64,000 nucleotides of DNA from Rutidosis leptorrhynchoides (GCF_046630445.1 NC_092339.1:75337501-75401500); one strand, 5' to 3'; shown: positions 46,983 to 60,957, counted from the first letter of the stretch. The notes: generated by a model not told the origin, from the letters alone. Translations and numbers: made by a program.

Positions 46983-49900
46983 TTTTTTTATTTTTTTATT
47001 TTGAAAAGTAAAAAGTTATTTTATTACCCGGATTATAACATTACAAGTCCCTATGCTCATCTATACAATGGTATAAACAGTATCATAAAATCGGAAAAAG
47101 ATGGATTCTAATCTAAAAGGCGATAATCAGGAGCGTCGTAGACTAATCAACACCATGAGGGAAACGAACTTGTGAAGATACAATCAGGGAAGGAGGAGAA
47201 AACCGTGCCGATCAAGCGGCGACAAAGTTGTTAAACAACCAACCCTTTTAATCTAACCCACATGAGCTAATTAGATACTACGAACATTTTCCGAATTATT
47301 CAAATGTCGTGTTAACCGATACCCTTACGTTTTGAAGGCGATGTAACGTAAAATGAAGGGTTGATGAGCCATTGGTGCCATTCAATTGGCATTTTTTTCC
47401 GCGATCGGTTTGAGAGCCAACTATAACTTTGTGATTGAATTTCGGAAATAATCATTGCGGGGTTCCACTCTTTTCTTGAGAAAACTTTTAGAATCATGTG
47501 TTTCCATATAATGTAACAAGTTATCCATTTAGTAGCTTGCCATAAGGAAGATCCAATGGAGTTGTGAGAGAAACCTTGGTCGGAGATGATAGCTTCATTG
47601 ATGTTAGAGATTAGTGTATTGTTTTGATTCCACCAATCTAGTAGTTGTACCCAAATTGAAGACACTTTATGACAATTAACCAACGCATGTTCTATGGTTT
47701 CAATATGTTGATCACATAAGGGGCATAAAATGGTGTGGAGGTCTATTCCTTTCTTTTCAAGTTCACATCTAACCGGGATTTTTTGTTGAGTGACTCTCCA
47801 TAAGAATATGAAAACCTTTTGTGGAACGAGTTTGTTGCGAGGAAGTGATAGACTTCTAGAGTGGATTTCGTATTTTAATGTATTGATCAAATTTGACATT
47901 GTTGAAGTTGTGAAGGTGCCGGATGTGTCAAGAGTGAATTTCCATGAATCGGGGCGATTGAAAATACTTACGGATGAAATTAAATTAGTGAGTTCCGTGG
48001 ATTCATCTAAAGCTCGACCACTCGGTTTCCGAGACCAATTCCAAATTCCAACCGAAGTGGAGTTGACATTCGAGATTCTTTCGGCAACAGTTGCTTCTTT
48101 GTTGGATTCCAACATGAACAATCTATGAAATAGTAGACTGAGACTCTCGGAACCAATCCATATGTCGTGCCAAAAACTGATCGTTGTGCCATTAACAATG
48201 CACTTTGAAATCGAGGAAGTGAAGGAGGAGCCTAAGTTGTCAGCGACTTTCGCGACTTTAATGATCTCTTTCCATATGGTGCGACCTGAAATGTTCCTGC
48301 ATAAAACGTTAGTATCCAACCTCCCCCCGGCCCATAAATACTTTTGATAATTTTTACCCACAAAGCATTATTTTCATTTTTAAAACGCCACCACCATTTA
48401 CATAGTAGTGATATGTTTTTAGCAAAAAGGGACCCCACGTTTAAAGCCCCATTTTTGTACGGTAAAATTATTTGGTCCCATTTAATCAAATTAATTTTAT
48501 TATCGTTCGAAGAGCCCCCCAGAAAAATTTACGTCTTTTAGATTCATGTACCTTAAGGACAGCGGCTGGTGCATGGAATAAGGAGAAGTAGTATAAAGGG
48601 ATACTACTTAGAATGTATTTAATGATCGTAAGTCGACCCCCGAAAGAGATTGATTTGGCGGACCAATCCGATAGCATTTTGTCAAATTTTTCAACGATAG
48701 GCTGCCAAGAAGTGGCGTGTGTAGAGGGTACACCAATAGGAAGACCGAGATAAGTGAACGGAGTAGATCCCGCAGAGCAGTTTATGTAACTGGCCATTTG
48801 CTCAGTTTCAATGGTGGATGTTCCAATACCATAAAGTTTGCTTTTACGGAAATTGACTTTTAGGCCTGATATATTTTTGAAACATTTTAGAAGCTTGGAG
48901 ACACATTTGGCGTTTCTTTTGTTCCACTCACCGAAAAAAATTGTATCATCCGCGTATTGTAGGTGAGTGACGACGAGGTTGTCGTGACTGATATTTAATC
49001 CTTGCAAATGACCATTGGATAATGCTCTTTTGACAAGTATGTTGAGACCTTCGGCTACAATGATGAATAGAAACGGCGATATGGGATCACCTTGTTGAAT
49101 TCCCCTTCCGGGGGTAAATTCTTTGGTGGGTGAGCCTTTGATCAATATGGAGATAGATGAAGAGGAAAGACATGCTCGAATGAGGCTAATCCATTTTGTA
49201 CCAAAGCCCATGAATTGCATGGTTTTAAATAGAAAATCCCATTCAATGCAGTCAAATACCTTTTCAAAGTCGGCTTTGAAGATTAGGCATTTTCGTTTTT
49301 TACATTTTAATTCATCAATTATTTCGTTTGCGATTAATACACTGTCAAGGATGTTACGTCCTTTGAGGAAGGCGGTTTGTTCGGAACCTATGACTTTATG
49401 GATGACTTTAGCAAGGTGATTAGAATGTATTTTGGTGAGAATATTGTAGTAGCTACCTAATAGACAGATTGGGCGATATTCATTTAGACCAATAGGATTA
49501 GTTTTTTTTTTTAGGGATTAAGGTAAAGAAAGAAGCGTTGCACCCTTTGGAGATTTCCAAGTTGGCCCAGAACCATTTGAGAGATTTAATGAGATCATTT
49601 TTGATCAGGTCCCAATATTTTTTAAAGAATTTCATATTGAAACCGTCCGGGTCATGTGCTTTTGAGCTATCGCAGTTACATAGGGCTTTCCATATTTCGT
49701 TTTCATTAAATTCAGATTCAAGGAGTTGATTGTCCAGTGAGGTGATGTAATCAAGATGTGGTACATTATCGAAGAGACATTCGTCACGGAGGTGTTTAGA
49801 TTGGAAGAGGTTGTTAAAGTATGAGTATGCTTCATGTTTTATTAAATTGGGATCTTCGGACCATGTACCGTTTATTGACATACCATGGATATTATTTTTG

Positions 49901-49986
49901 CTTGTTCTTCTTTTGTAAAGACTCAACCAGTTATCCAACCGAATACGTAACAATTTTTTTTTTGTATAGCAGTGGGGTGCGCGGCG
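46983..49986 (-). pseudogene. LINE2: 5'-incomplete L1-type ORF2 with frameshifts
   Basis: Minus strand, 5' to 3': pre-RT region (PDGFNMKFFKKYWDLIKNDL, CNASFFTLIPKK), RT core (NEYRPICLLGSYYNILTKI, SEQTAFLKGRNILD, FKADFEKVFDCIEWDFL, GDPISPFLFIIVAEGLN, HLQYADDTIFF with YADD at 48945-48956), SFGGRLTIIKYI, and a zf-RVT domain with CPLC...HALVNC. Frames break at the A-run at ~49500, at ~48490 and at ~48340. The ORF end is at 47312. A degraded poly(A) (T-rich at 46983-47010) marks the 3' end. The 5' side is cut at 49987 by an LTR2; the endonuclease region is not in the window. Confidence 0.92.
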
Positions 49987-50255
49987 TGTGACGACCCGGA
50001 AATTTCCGACCAAATTTAAACTTAATCTTTATATAATTTCGATACGATAAGCAAAGTCTGTAATGTTGAGTCTCAAAAATTTTAGAACTATTTACATAGA
50101 GACAGTTAACCTTTGACTATTCCCGACGATTCACGAACAATTGTCTGTACTTAAATATGTATATATTATATATAAACGTAAAGATATATGATAATTGGAA
50201 ACACTAAAATATAATCTAAACTAAGTATGTAAAACAAAATACACAATAATTATAT

Positions 50256-50328
<73 letters not shown>

Positions 50329-51887
50329 GAATATCGTAATTGTAATATATATGTATAATATTAAATAATCTATAAATGTAATTAGATATTATAAATGTTA
50401 TGTAATTATTAAATAATTAATAATATGTAATATCAATATAATTAAATGGAATTACAAGTTAAAATATAATTATTGTACTAACACTAATATTATTACTACT
50501 TCCATTATTAGTAATATTTATATCAATATTAGTATTATTATTATTAATATAGTATAAATACTATAATAACAAAAATTAAAAATTATAATATAGTTGTAAT
50601 GTATATATTATTAATTATTATTATTATTATTAAACAATTTTATTATTAATATGTTTATATTAATACCAGATGATAACATATATATAATCACGAGAGTTGT
50701 TTAACATCGCAATCAAAACCGTACTAAACTTTTGACTCTGTCTCTTACAATCCAAAATCAAAAGACTATACATATCACTTTGATCTTTGGCATATGGAAA
50801 TAATTGATATATACTTTGGTGACTTTTTGACACAAACATACAAACTCACACTTACATCTATGAATGCATACACGTTATATATCACATACATCATTGAATG
50901 CTTTTTACCTTCTCCCCACTATCTTATCTTCATCTAAGACTCAACCACAATATTTTATATCATCAAATATCTCTACCTCATCTTTTCTCATCGTGATTTC
51001 AATAAGCAAGTGGGGTATAATTTTTTTTTATTTATATATCTGTTTCTTGTCCGAACAAAAACGCACACACATGCACATCACATAACTGACTATATACAAT
51101 TACTACTTGTCACTACATGCTATTTCCTTTTCTCTGCTACTAGTTTTATTACATATATATTTCCATTTGAACCGTCCAAATAAGAACCAACAACCTTTAC
51201 TCACTAATGAAAAGCATCAATTCAATATCACCCTCACCAAACCATCTTGCTCGCTGCTATTTATTGCTCAAGAACCCATCGAAAAACAACAACTAAATCA
51301 TTCATGTCTACCTACTCGAACAACAGCTCCCTGCTACTGTTGCATTCGGTTTTTACTTCATACCCACCACAACCATTAAAACCACAACAACAACCCACAT
51401 ACACCTTCGAAAACTGTAACTGTAGTTACATTTATTTTGTTTCATTCAAGCTTCAAATCTGCATGTTTCGTTTGCTTCAGTACACGATTCGCGTAATTCT
51501 TAAAATGATATTACGGTTTATTGCTACCCATGCTTTATGATTCTATGAACGAAAGATAATAGTAAAAATATAGTGAAGGTGGCCAACATGTAACCTCACT
51601 TTAGGCTAGTGGGGAAACATTGAATTTTTTTTTCTCTAAAGCTCTTGTCATGGAAAATTCCAAAACACAATACAACACGTAAGTTAATTGAACTGTGCAA
51701 GTGTTTGGACTCCCTTTCATGGCCGACTAAAAGGAATTAGAAAAAGGGATTGTGCCATTTTTTTATGTATTAGGTAAACTTTATGTTTGATTGAATGTTG
51801 CGGCACTTTCCCTGATATTCATTTTAAAAACCGAATCCTAGGTTCACAAAGTGCTGCGTTAGGTAGCTTCTACTTGCTGGATAATTT
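49987..51887 (+). mobile_element. LTR2 copy, plus orientation, 5' part
   Basis: Starts TGTGACGACCCGGAAATTTC inside LINE2 and follows the LTR2 start (CGATTCACGAAC motif, then (AT)n). The GGGTCCTTTCA end is not reached before another LTR begins at 51888, so the rest should lie to the right of the window. 50640-51887 is AT-rich unclassified LTR sequence; short open frames there have no recognisable domain. Confidence 0.7.
50261..50323. repeat. (AT)n microsatellite
   Basis: About 62 bp of TA dinucleotides in the plus-oriented LTR2 copy. Confidence 0.96.
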
Positions 51888-53819
51888 TGAAAGGACCCGT
51901 TCATATACATTATAAACGATTCACAATAGTTGATTACATTGCGAGGTATTTGACCTCTATATGATACATTTTACAAACATTGCATTCGTTTTTAAAAGAC
52001 AAACTTTCTTTACATCGAAAATCGACAGGCATGCATACCATTTCATAATATCCACTATCCAACTATAAATTGATTTAATAATAATCTATGATGAACTCAA
52101 TGACTCGAATGCAACGTTCTTCGAAATATGCTATGAAAGACTCCAAGTAATATCTTTAAAATGAGCAAATGCACAGCGGAAGATTTCTTTAACACCTGAG
52201 AATAAACATGCTTTAAAGTGTCAACCAAAAGGTTGGTGAGTTCATTAGTTTATCATAATCATTTATTTCCATCATTTTAATAGACCACAAGAATTTCATT
52301 TCCAGTTCTCATAAATATACGTCCCATGCATAGAGACAAAAATAATCATTCATATGGTGAACACCTGGTAACCGACATTAACTAGATACATATAAGAATA
52401 TCCCCTATCATTCCGGGATCCTCCTTCGGACATGATATAAATTTCGAAGTACTAAAGCATCCGGTACTTTGGATGGGGTTTGTTAGGCCCAGTAGATCTA
52501 TCTTTAGGATTCGCGTCAATTAGGGTGTCTGTTCCCTAATTCTTAGATTACCAGACTTTAATAAAAAGGGGCATATTCGATATCGATAATTCAACCATAG
52601 AATGTAGTTTCGATTACTTGTGTCTATTTCGTCAAACATTTATAAAAGCGCATGTATTCTCAGTCCCAAAAATATAAAGGGTAAAAAGGCAAATGAAACT
52701 CACCATACTGTATTACGTAGTAAAAATACATATAACGTCATTGAACAAGTGCAAGGTTGGCCTCGGATTCACGAACCTAAATTAATTATATATAATTATG
52801 TGTTGGTCAATATTTGTCTAACAAATTAGGTCAAGTCATAGTGTACCACAATCCTAATGCTCGAGACTAATATGCAAAAGTCAACAAAAGTAAATTTGAC
52901 TCAAAATAATTTCCAAAAATCTATACATGATTAATATATAGTTTAAATATCGTCATTTTATATTTTTAAATATTTTTAAAAGATTTATTAGAGTAAATAA
53001 TATAATTTATTTATTAATAAATAAAATTTTATATTAAATTTATATAATAAAATATACTTTTATATATAGTAAGTAATAAAATTTATAGGGTTCATTAATA
53101 TCATAAAGATAATATGATAGGTATTATTAAAGTAAGTTATTACACGTAGTAAAATATGTTTGTATCACATATTTATTTGATAAAATAATATCTATAATGA
53201 TAGTAAGTAAAAGTTGGATTATTTTGTAATAATAATTATTATTATAAAACTATCAATATTTATAATTACTAAGATGACATTATGATAAAACGATAATTCT
53301 AATTATGATAACTTTAATATTTACGATAATTTTTAATATTATCTTTAAAATAATAATTCTATTTAAAATAATAATAATAATAATATTTTATAGTAACAAT
53401 GACATTTCTATTAAAATGATAATTTTTGTTAAAATGATAGTTTTAATACTAACGATACTTTTAATAATAATAGTAATGATAAAAATAATAAGAACGATAA
53501 TTTTATCTAAATCAATATCTTATAATATTTTAATTTCATCATGATACTCTTACTCATTATTTCCTAATTGTTTCGTTTAATAGCTTTTAATCGTCTTTTA
53601 TATCGTGTTCATAATAATGATAATAATAGTAATCAAAATAATTAGGTGTTACAAATATTTGTTTTAATTACACTAATATTAATAATGATAGTTACTATAA
53701 CATTATTAACGATAATACTAATAATTATCTTAATGATAATATAGTAATAGTAATAATAATAATAACAATAACAATAACCATTTTTAAATAATGATATATA
53801 TATATATTAATAATGATAA

Positions 53820-53862
<43 letters not shown>

Positions 53863-54497
53863 AATTGGATAATAATAATAATAATACTAATTATAACTTT
53901 AACGATAATAACGATAGTAATAATAAAAAAAAATAACAATTTTTAATGATAAATCCCTTTTATTGATAAAGATAATAATAATGATAATAATAAGATAAAA
54001 CTAGAACGACGATAAAAACGACGATAATAATAATCATTTTTAATAAAAATATCGAAAATTCAATTGATTATAACTTCTAATCCGTTCATCGAAACCATTC
54101 GATATCTAAAGGAAAAGTTCTTAATTTTTCGCTAGCTTTCCAAGGACATGCATATCTTATACCTTATCTCAACCGCAAGTGTAACTAACTCAATATTCAA
54201 CCTAACCTGTCTAAGGGCAATATCAAAAGTACAAGCATGCATAATCCTAAATACTCGAGCACTAGTCAGGGATACACTATTAGTATGTAAAAGTTAAATT
54301 ATGAGTACTCACGTATCAATATTGAGATTCAATATTGCAGGAAAGGTACGTAGACACAACAGAAATGATAAACACTATATTGACCTCACGAGCATACCCA
54401 TGAACTATACTCAATCACCTCCATAGCTATAACCCATAATTTCCTTAATCCTATCCTACTTCGAAAAACAATTTCGAAATCACTCGGACAGCACTCC
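51888..54497 (-). mobile_element. LTR2 copy, minus orientation, left part
   Basis: Starts TGAAAGGACCCGTTCATATAC, the reverse complement of the element C LTR end, and follows the LTR2 plan (CACCTGAGAATAAACATGCTTT, GGATGGGGTTTGTTAGGCCC, CTCGGATTCACGAACCTA). A long AAT/GATAAT-rich block spans 53160-54050. It is cut at 54497 by element C and continues at 63130. Its other end is outside the window, so solo or element status is open. Confidence 0.82.
53160..54050. repeat. AAT/GATAAT-rich low-complexity block
   Basis: Irregular AAT, GATAAT and AATAGT repeats with short (AT) runs. No coding potential. A similar block marks other LTR2 copies. Confidence 0.85.
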
Positions 54498-54671
54498 TGT
54501 GACGACCCGGAAATTTTCGACCAAATTTAAATTTTAATCTTTATATTATTCCGACACGATAAGCAAAGTTTGTTAAGTTAAATCTCAAGAATTTTAAACT
54601 GTGTTCATACATTCATTATAACCTCGACCAAATTCTGACGATTCACGAACCGTTATATATAAATAGATATG

Positions 54672-54743
<72 letters not shown>

Positions 54744-55549
54744 CTTGAGAATATTAATAAAGTATTAAACGTATAATACTTTACACGAACGTATTTGTTT
54801 CAATATGATTTTCGACGAAAAAAATATATATTAAATGATTGAATTATCAGAAACATTGAATTATGATTACAAGTCTCTGTTGAGAGGTCCACTATGATTT
54901 GAGAAAATCTATTCCTCTTAACGATATTCAGAATAATTTGTAAAGCTATTTATAAATAAAAACAAAAAGTGTCATTTACGAAAGTTAGACAAAAGTTAGT
55001 GGAGAATTGATTTTCATAATATTCTATTAATCTATTTTCAACCGTACAAAGACGTTTTCAGTTTAAAAAGAACTTTATTATTAAAACGTATATAACTTTT
55101 ATAAATATCTAGAATCACTTTTGACAACTCATTACTTAACCAGTATAATAAATATAACGATATTTATATTTTATTTCATTAAATATATATAATGATTTAA
55201 ATTAATATTATATATATTTATACGTGTATTATACATACATAGTTTTTTATACTTTTACTATACTTTAACTTTACCTTTACTTTATTTTTACTTTACTTTA
55301 ACTTTAATAATTCACTTTAATAATTCATACTTTAATAATTCACTTTAATAATTCATACTTTAATAATTCACTTAAATAATTCATACTTTAATAATTCACT
55401 TTAATAATTCATACTTTAATAATTCACTTTAATAATTCATACTTTAATAATTCACTTTTATAATTCAAAAATCTATTATAAATAGAATTCAATAGGTTTT
55501 ATTATTTCATAGAAACTTGAAAATATATTTCTCTAAACTCTCTCAATTG

Positions 55550-55614
<65 letters not shown>

Positions 55615-56690
55615 CTCTGTATTATTTCAAGATATTATTAGTATACATAAAATATTACGACGGAGTGCTGTCCGAGTGATTTCAAAATAGTTTTTTTGAA
55701 TGAGTCGAAGCTAAGGAAATTATGGGTTATAGCTATGGAGGTGATGGGTATGGTTTATGGGTATGCTCGTGAGGTCAATCTAGTGTTTATCATCTCCGTT
55801 GCGTCTACGTACTTTCCTGCAATATTGAATCTCAATATTGATACGTTCGTGAATCCGAGGCCAACCTTGCACTTATTAAATGACGTTATATGTATTTTTA
55901 CTACGAAATACAGTATTGTGAGTTTAATTTGCTTCCTTTTATATATATTTTTGGGACTGAGAATACATGCGCTGTTTTTATAAATGTTTTACGAAATAGG
56001 CACAAGTACTAAAACTAATTCTACGAGGGTTTAAACCAGAAATATACCCTTAGCTTGGTAACATTAAACTACTTGTCTATGTACGGTAGGCGTGAATCCT
56101 AAAGATAGATCTATTGGGCCTGACAAACCCCATCCTGACTATGGGATGCTTTAGTACTTCGAGGTTATTTTAAACACACCTGATCTGGTGTACTTCAGAG
56201 GGTAAAACATGAACATTAAGGCTTGTTACCGGGTACCTACAACTTATAGAATACTTTTATACACTTGCGAGTGTACATATATTTATAAACGGAAATCTTG
56301 TGGTCTATTAATATATTGAAATGATTGTTATGATAAACCTATGAACTCACCAACCTTTTGGTTGACACTTTAAAGCATGTTTATTCTCAGGTATTAAAGA
56401 AATCTTCCGCTGTGCATTAGCTCATTTTAAGAATATTACTTGGAGTCATTCATGACATATTTTGAAAGACGTTGCATTCGAGTCATTGAATTCATCAAGA
56501 TTATTATAAAGCCAATTATAGTTGGATGTATTATGAAATGGTGTGCATGCCATCAACTTTCGTTGTAAAGAAAGTTTATCTTTTAAAAACGAATGCAATG
56601 TTTGTAAAATGTATCATATAGAGGTCAAATACCTCGCGATGTAATCAACTATTGTGAATCGTTTATAATGTATATGAACGGGTCCTTTCA
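54498..56690 (+). mobile_element. Element C 5' LTR
   Basis: 2193 bp, TGTGACGACCCGG... to ...GGGTCCTTTCA. Contains (AT)n at 54678-54739 and 55553-55611 and a 28-bp-period minisatellite at 55301-55466. The first (AT)n is almost absent from the 3' LTR, which explains most of the length difference. Confidence 0.93.
55301..55466. repeat. 28-bp-period minisatellite in element C 5' LTR
   Basis: Alternating ACTTTAATAATTC and ACTTTAATAATTCAT units. Copies of the array occur in the 3' LTR (61724-61889) and, inverted, in the host LTR (63280-63416). Confidence 0.93.
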
Positions 56691-56692
56691 GT

Positions 56693-56709
56693 TGGTATCA
56701 GAGCGGTGG
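56693..56709 (+). other. Element C primer-binding site
   Basis: TGGTATCAGAGCGGTGG, two bases after the LTR; its first 12 bases match the initiator methionine tRNA 3'-end complement perfectly. Confidence 0.88.
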
Positions 56710-57078
56710 TCTTAGCGAACCAGGTCTGCATTAGTGTGTCTAACTGATAGTCGTTAGGATGCATTAGTGAGTCTGGACTTCGACCGTGTCTGCATTTCAA
56801 AAGTTTTGCTCATCATTCTTGTCGGAAATTACCTGCTTATCATTCTTAGTCTAGACACATCTTATTGCATTGATTGCATGAATTGTGTATAGACAAAATT
56901 CATATCTTAGCGTATCTGCTAATTCATATCTTAGCGTATCTGTTACTGTAAACTTTGGCTGACATATTCCGTAAATTCCTCCGTAATCTACGAAACCTTT
57001 TGCTCTATATAATTAGAATACCACCCGATAGCCGGAAAATCATTTCATATCGAAAAATTCTTTATTCAATCGTACGAA

Positions 57079-57513
57079 ATGGAATTCGTCATTAGTTCAA
57101 GTCCCTCGGATTCCGAAATGGAATCCCACTCAAGTTCCGAAAGCAGTGTGACCGGAATGGATCAACCAATTAGTCATCATCTATTCTAGATGAATTGGGG
57201 ATGGGTTCGTAGCCTCCTTAATCATTGGAGAAAAGAAGAAGGTGATCCCTTCCATCCACCACATTGCCCTCTTGGCGAAGAACCTGAAGCACTTACCGAC
57301 GAACCTATCCGAAACACCATTTTCTCTCTTATTTCTAGAGTATCTCGTCACGATTACATACTACACCAAATTCTAGATTTTATTTATCCGCTCGTCCGAA
57401 CCGACAATCACCCCGGTGTAATAGAAGAAGTCAACGAGCTTCGCTCTCGGGTAGTGGCTTTGGAGAATATGGTGCAAAGGTTACAAACACCATCAGCAGC
57501 ACCAGCAGCATAA
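57079..57513 (+). pseudogene. Element C unknown ORF 1, one stop
   Basis: ATG at 57079 (MEFVISSSPSDSEMESHSSS) reads 36 codons to a TAG at 57187-57189, then continues in the same frame for 107 codons from the ATG at 57190 to a stop at the AGC-rich tract. The second part has NTIFSLISRVSRHDYILHQI and a coiled-coil-like EEVNELRSRVVALENMVQRL. It is Ser-rich and acidic at the start and occupies the same place (first after the primer-binding site) as the acidic ORF of A and B, but no sequence similarity is evident. A structural or gag-related role is possible. No family recognised. Confidence 0.55.
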
Positions 57514-58560
57514 ACAGTACCACCATCAGCAACACCAACAGTACCATCACCACCACCACCAACAACATCCACATCCCACACCGCAACATCACAATATGTA
57601 TCTCAAACATCAACGTCATACACCCTGTAAATATCCAGGAATATCAACAACAACAAACGATGAAGTATTAATTCATAAACTTCATTGAAGAGATATCTCT
57701 GCGGCAGTTATGTAATCTCCAAAATCTTAGAGATTATTTAATTCTGACTGTAAATCGGATGAGTGAACGGAGATGGTAGAGTAGAAACTTTGATCGAAAA
57801 TGGTGTACGATTTACAAGCTAGAATTGTTTTACCAACAGCATCAACAGGACCGTAGCATCATCAACACAGTCAGTGCCGTCAGTATCGTCAGAATCAACA
57901 GCACATGTAACATCACAAACTCTGTCAGTTCAAGAATCATTGTGGACATCATTACGAATCAACAACAAATATATTGTATCAACGAGTTATGAAGTATTAA
58001 CTCATTTCCAATCGAAAGATTTATATGTATATTTTATATGTATAAATTTTTAAACCATAATAAATCTTTCCGTACTAAGCTATTATGTGTGAATCTTAAC
58101 TACTCAGTTAATTCATATTACAAATATGCAATGATGTACGTCCTCCGTCCGTAACTTAACCATCGTTAATTACAATCTCTGTCTCAATTCAATAAAAAAT
58201 CCAATTCATAATAAATCAAGTGTATTATTCGAATATATGTTTGATTTTACACTTTCATCATCGATGTACTCGAAACTTTTCAAATAACATCATTCGTACC
58301 TTGCGAAGTTCACAAGAATTTCACGAAAACCAACAAATAACAAAGTAATGATTCATAATTTCAATATTATTGAAGAAATACTTATGCAATTTATAAAGTT
58401 TTAGGGATTACTCAATTCTAGTTCCAACCATAAAACAAATGAGTTTAATTTAATATTAACTCATTAAATCTATATTACATCTAAAGAAAATATACACATA
58501 TATTTTCATAAAGACCGTAATAAACTTCTTTTGTACAAAATATTAATTGTGAAATTTTTT
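57514..58560. other. Element C interior, low-complexity and unclassified
   Basis: 57514-57620 is a CAC/CAG/CAA-rich tract that probably was coding (Thr/Ser/Ala-rich) before decay, with related AGCATCAACAG-type repeats near 57830-57910. The rest to 58560 is AT-rich without an open frame of note. Confidence 0.5.
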
Positions 58561-58563
58561 TAA

Positions 58564-58580
58564 CGGGTAGGTAATACCCG
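58564..58580 (+). repeat. Internal PPT-like hairpin in element C
   Basis: CGGGTAGGTAATACCCG, a 6-bp stem; the flanked form AACGGGTAGGTAATACCCGA matches element C's PPT/LTR junction (60958 onward, GGTACTGTGACTACCCGA) with a central gap. Same idea as the motifs in A and B. Confidence 0.7.
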
Positions 58581-59330
58581 AGAGATATATAAATTCACAA
58601 TTAATATATTACATTTTTCGAAACTGATTCAGCAATCATCAACTATACTCCCTACTTTCACAACAATATCCATTCTTTCATATAAATCAAAACAATCATA
58701 CTCATTCAAATTCAATTACATATTCTGATTTTGAAATCGCATAATTCAATTCGAAATATAACCAATATCATCACTCTTAGATTCCTATATCTTTCAAAGC
58801 TATACTTTGACTTCAAAACTGTGTTAGAACATCATATGTATTAACGATCACAATATGTGCTCAAACCCTTCGAAATTCCTGAAGACACTTCAACTAAGGA
58901 ACAATCGAGATGATGATCCAACCACATGTTACCCACAGTTATACACCTGAAAAACTCTCAAAACCCAAGTCATAGTTCGACACGTATCCGTGTTAGACCC
59001 TTTGGCATTTACTAGCTAAAATAACTTTTCAATTCCGTTTCAAAATAGACAGTTTTGTCACAGCTCCAGCAAGTCATCTTCGACTTCTCAATCAAAACAG
59101 TCTTATTATAACCTCGATAGATACGTTGCCCTTTCGCCAACATTACCGGGGAATCGTTTATATTCACCACATTAGCAATAAACTTACCAACAACTTCATT
59201 GATCTTTGACTTTCCAAAAAAAAATCATTATAATTATCGAAACCCTATCATATACTCATTCGTACCTTATAACAAGAATTGCCATACCAATTATTGAGAA
59301 TCAGCAATCAGTATTTTGAAACCTCGCAGC

Positions 59331-59714
59331 ATGTCTACATCAACAATTACATATACACACAACGTCTACCTCGAAGACTTACATTCTTTGAATGAGAAAT
59401 TTCTGAAAAACACCCTAAACTGCGAACCAGTTCTCGAAATTTTGAAAAATGCTGATGAAGCAGCAAAAACTGTAAACGACCTTAACAGTAAAAAGTTGGA
59501 TGATAAAGGATAGTATATTGGCAAAGCTCAGAAAAAGAGAAGCTTTAGAACTGGAAAACGGATTGAGCAAAGTATGAAGGAGGCTGTGGACAAATCACAA
59601 AGGCTGAACCTGCCTTCAAAGAATCTAAATGATTCAGTACTTGCTGAAGTCATTAACGAATACCTTGCTCCTGACTCTAAACCCCTGCAGACAATATCCT
59701 TCATCATCATCTGA
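59331..59714 (+). pseudogene. Element C unknown ORF 2, one stop
   Basis: Frame from the ATG at 59331 (MSTSTITYTHNVYLEDLHSL) to TGA at 59712-59714, 127 sense or stop positions before the end, interrupted once by TAG at 59511-59513. The N-terminal half looks helical and acidic (CEPVLEILKNADEAAKTVND); the C-terminal half is basic and then Leu/Asn-rich (KAQKKRSFRTGKRIEQSMKE). No family recognised. It could be a fragment of a captured host gene or of a lost element protein. Confidence 0.5.
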
Positions 59715-60957
59715 TATTAGACATTCTAAGATATCATCGTATCTTTCATTATAAATATCATCCATACTTCTGAAGATATTTTTATAATTATTCTTATCTG
59801 AAATCATTTACCTCTTCGCGCTATCTGTATTATATCATAAAAGAAACTATTTTAGTTTCTAAATTCTGAAACATTCGAGTTTAAAATAGGAATATTCTTG
59901 AAGAAGTGTTGGGAGCTGAAGCATGAGTTAGTATAATATAATGACACTTGATCAACGTGATTATATTACAGTAATTCATGCTGAGTTTCTAAATGGAACA
60001 TGATGATTCACAGATCATAACGTCATCATGTGCTATGTTACACGACTCTTGTATTCTCTTTGATCTCGAAATATCAAGAAAATATTTCTTGATGATTCGT
60101 CCTTTTCCGAGGTATTCTGGTAATTTGACAAGTCCAGATCGTGTCATTACAATTTCCTTCCTAGAACATTAACAATGTTCATTCCGAAATTTATATCTGC
60201 GAATTCTGGACCATTACAAGTGGTGCTTAATCGCAAGAAGAAGAAACGAAAGGACAAAGCTCCGAACTAGAAATGGGAGTATAAATCATAGCAAATAGAA
60301 GAGAGCATTAACTGTGGATGACAATGATTATAGAAGAAGCAAGGACTTTGAAATATAAGGGAAGATATAAAACCCAACAACAACCCAGAAATCACTAACC
60401 GTATATATCAATGCATATAGCAATATAAAGACACGGGAGAACTAAAAACACTATAAAACCAAGAGTATAGTAGAAGTAAATAGATTCTTCCGGAGGCAGA
60501 TGAAAAAGAAGAGCGACAGATATGAAAGTGAGGAGTATATCAAGAATCAGCGCTGGATGAAGCATATTGACAAATACTTTAAAATATGAGTTGAGAAGGT
60601 GTCAGTTGTAAGAAAACAAATGAGGTGGATTTATAGTGAAATATCCGACAGAGAAATCAAAATGGATTATCGCATTAATTCGAAGAGGATCATAATTTCC
60701 TTAATCGCTGAATAATCAAATCCAATATAGATTACAAAGATTTTCTTTTCGGAGATCAATCGTGATGACGTCAAAAGATACGACGAATCACTATTATCTT
60801 ATTTCATTCATTTACGATAACTTCACTCACGCGCTTCGAGTAATCGAATTATTTTATCCATTCTTCTTGAACATGATAAAACTCTATAATCGTTATAATA
60901 ACATTCTCATTGTTAGTCATGACGACCTCAATCAAATTTCGGGGACGAAATTTCTTT
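59715..60957. other. Element C 3' interior, non-coding
   Basis: No supported ORF; a Lys/Arg-rich stub near 60230-60270 (RKKKKRKDKAPN) is short and isolated. Ends with the palindrome AAATTTCGGGGACGAAATTT and the PPT. Confidence 0.5.

Noticed and set aside
51107-51540. Overlapping frames in the LTR2 copy, one with a signal-peptide-like start
   Set aside because: Low-complexity LTR sequence, two overlapping frames with no family; not supported as genes.
55696-55983. Hydrophobic ~95-residue frame in both element C LTRs (also 62091-62417)
   Set aside because: Only one copy has an ATG; no domain; repeated because LTRs are copies.
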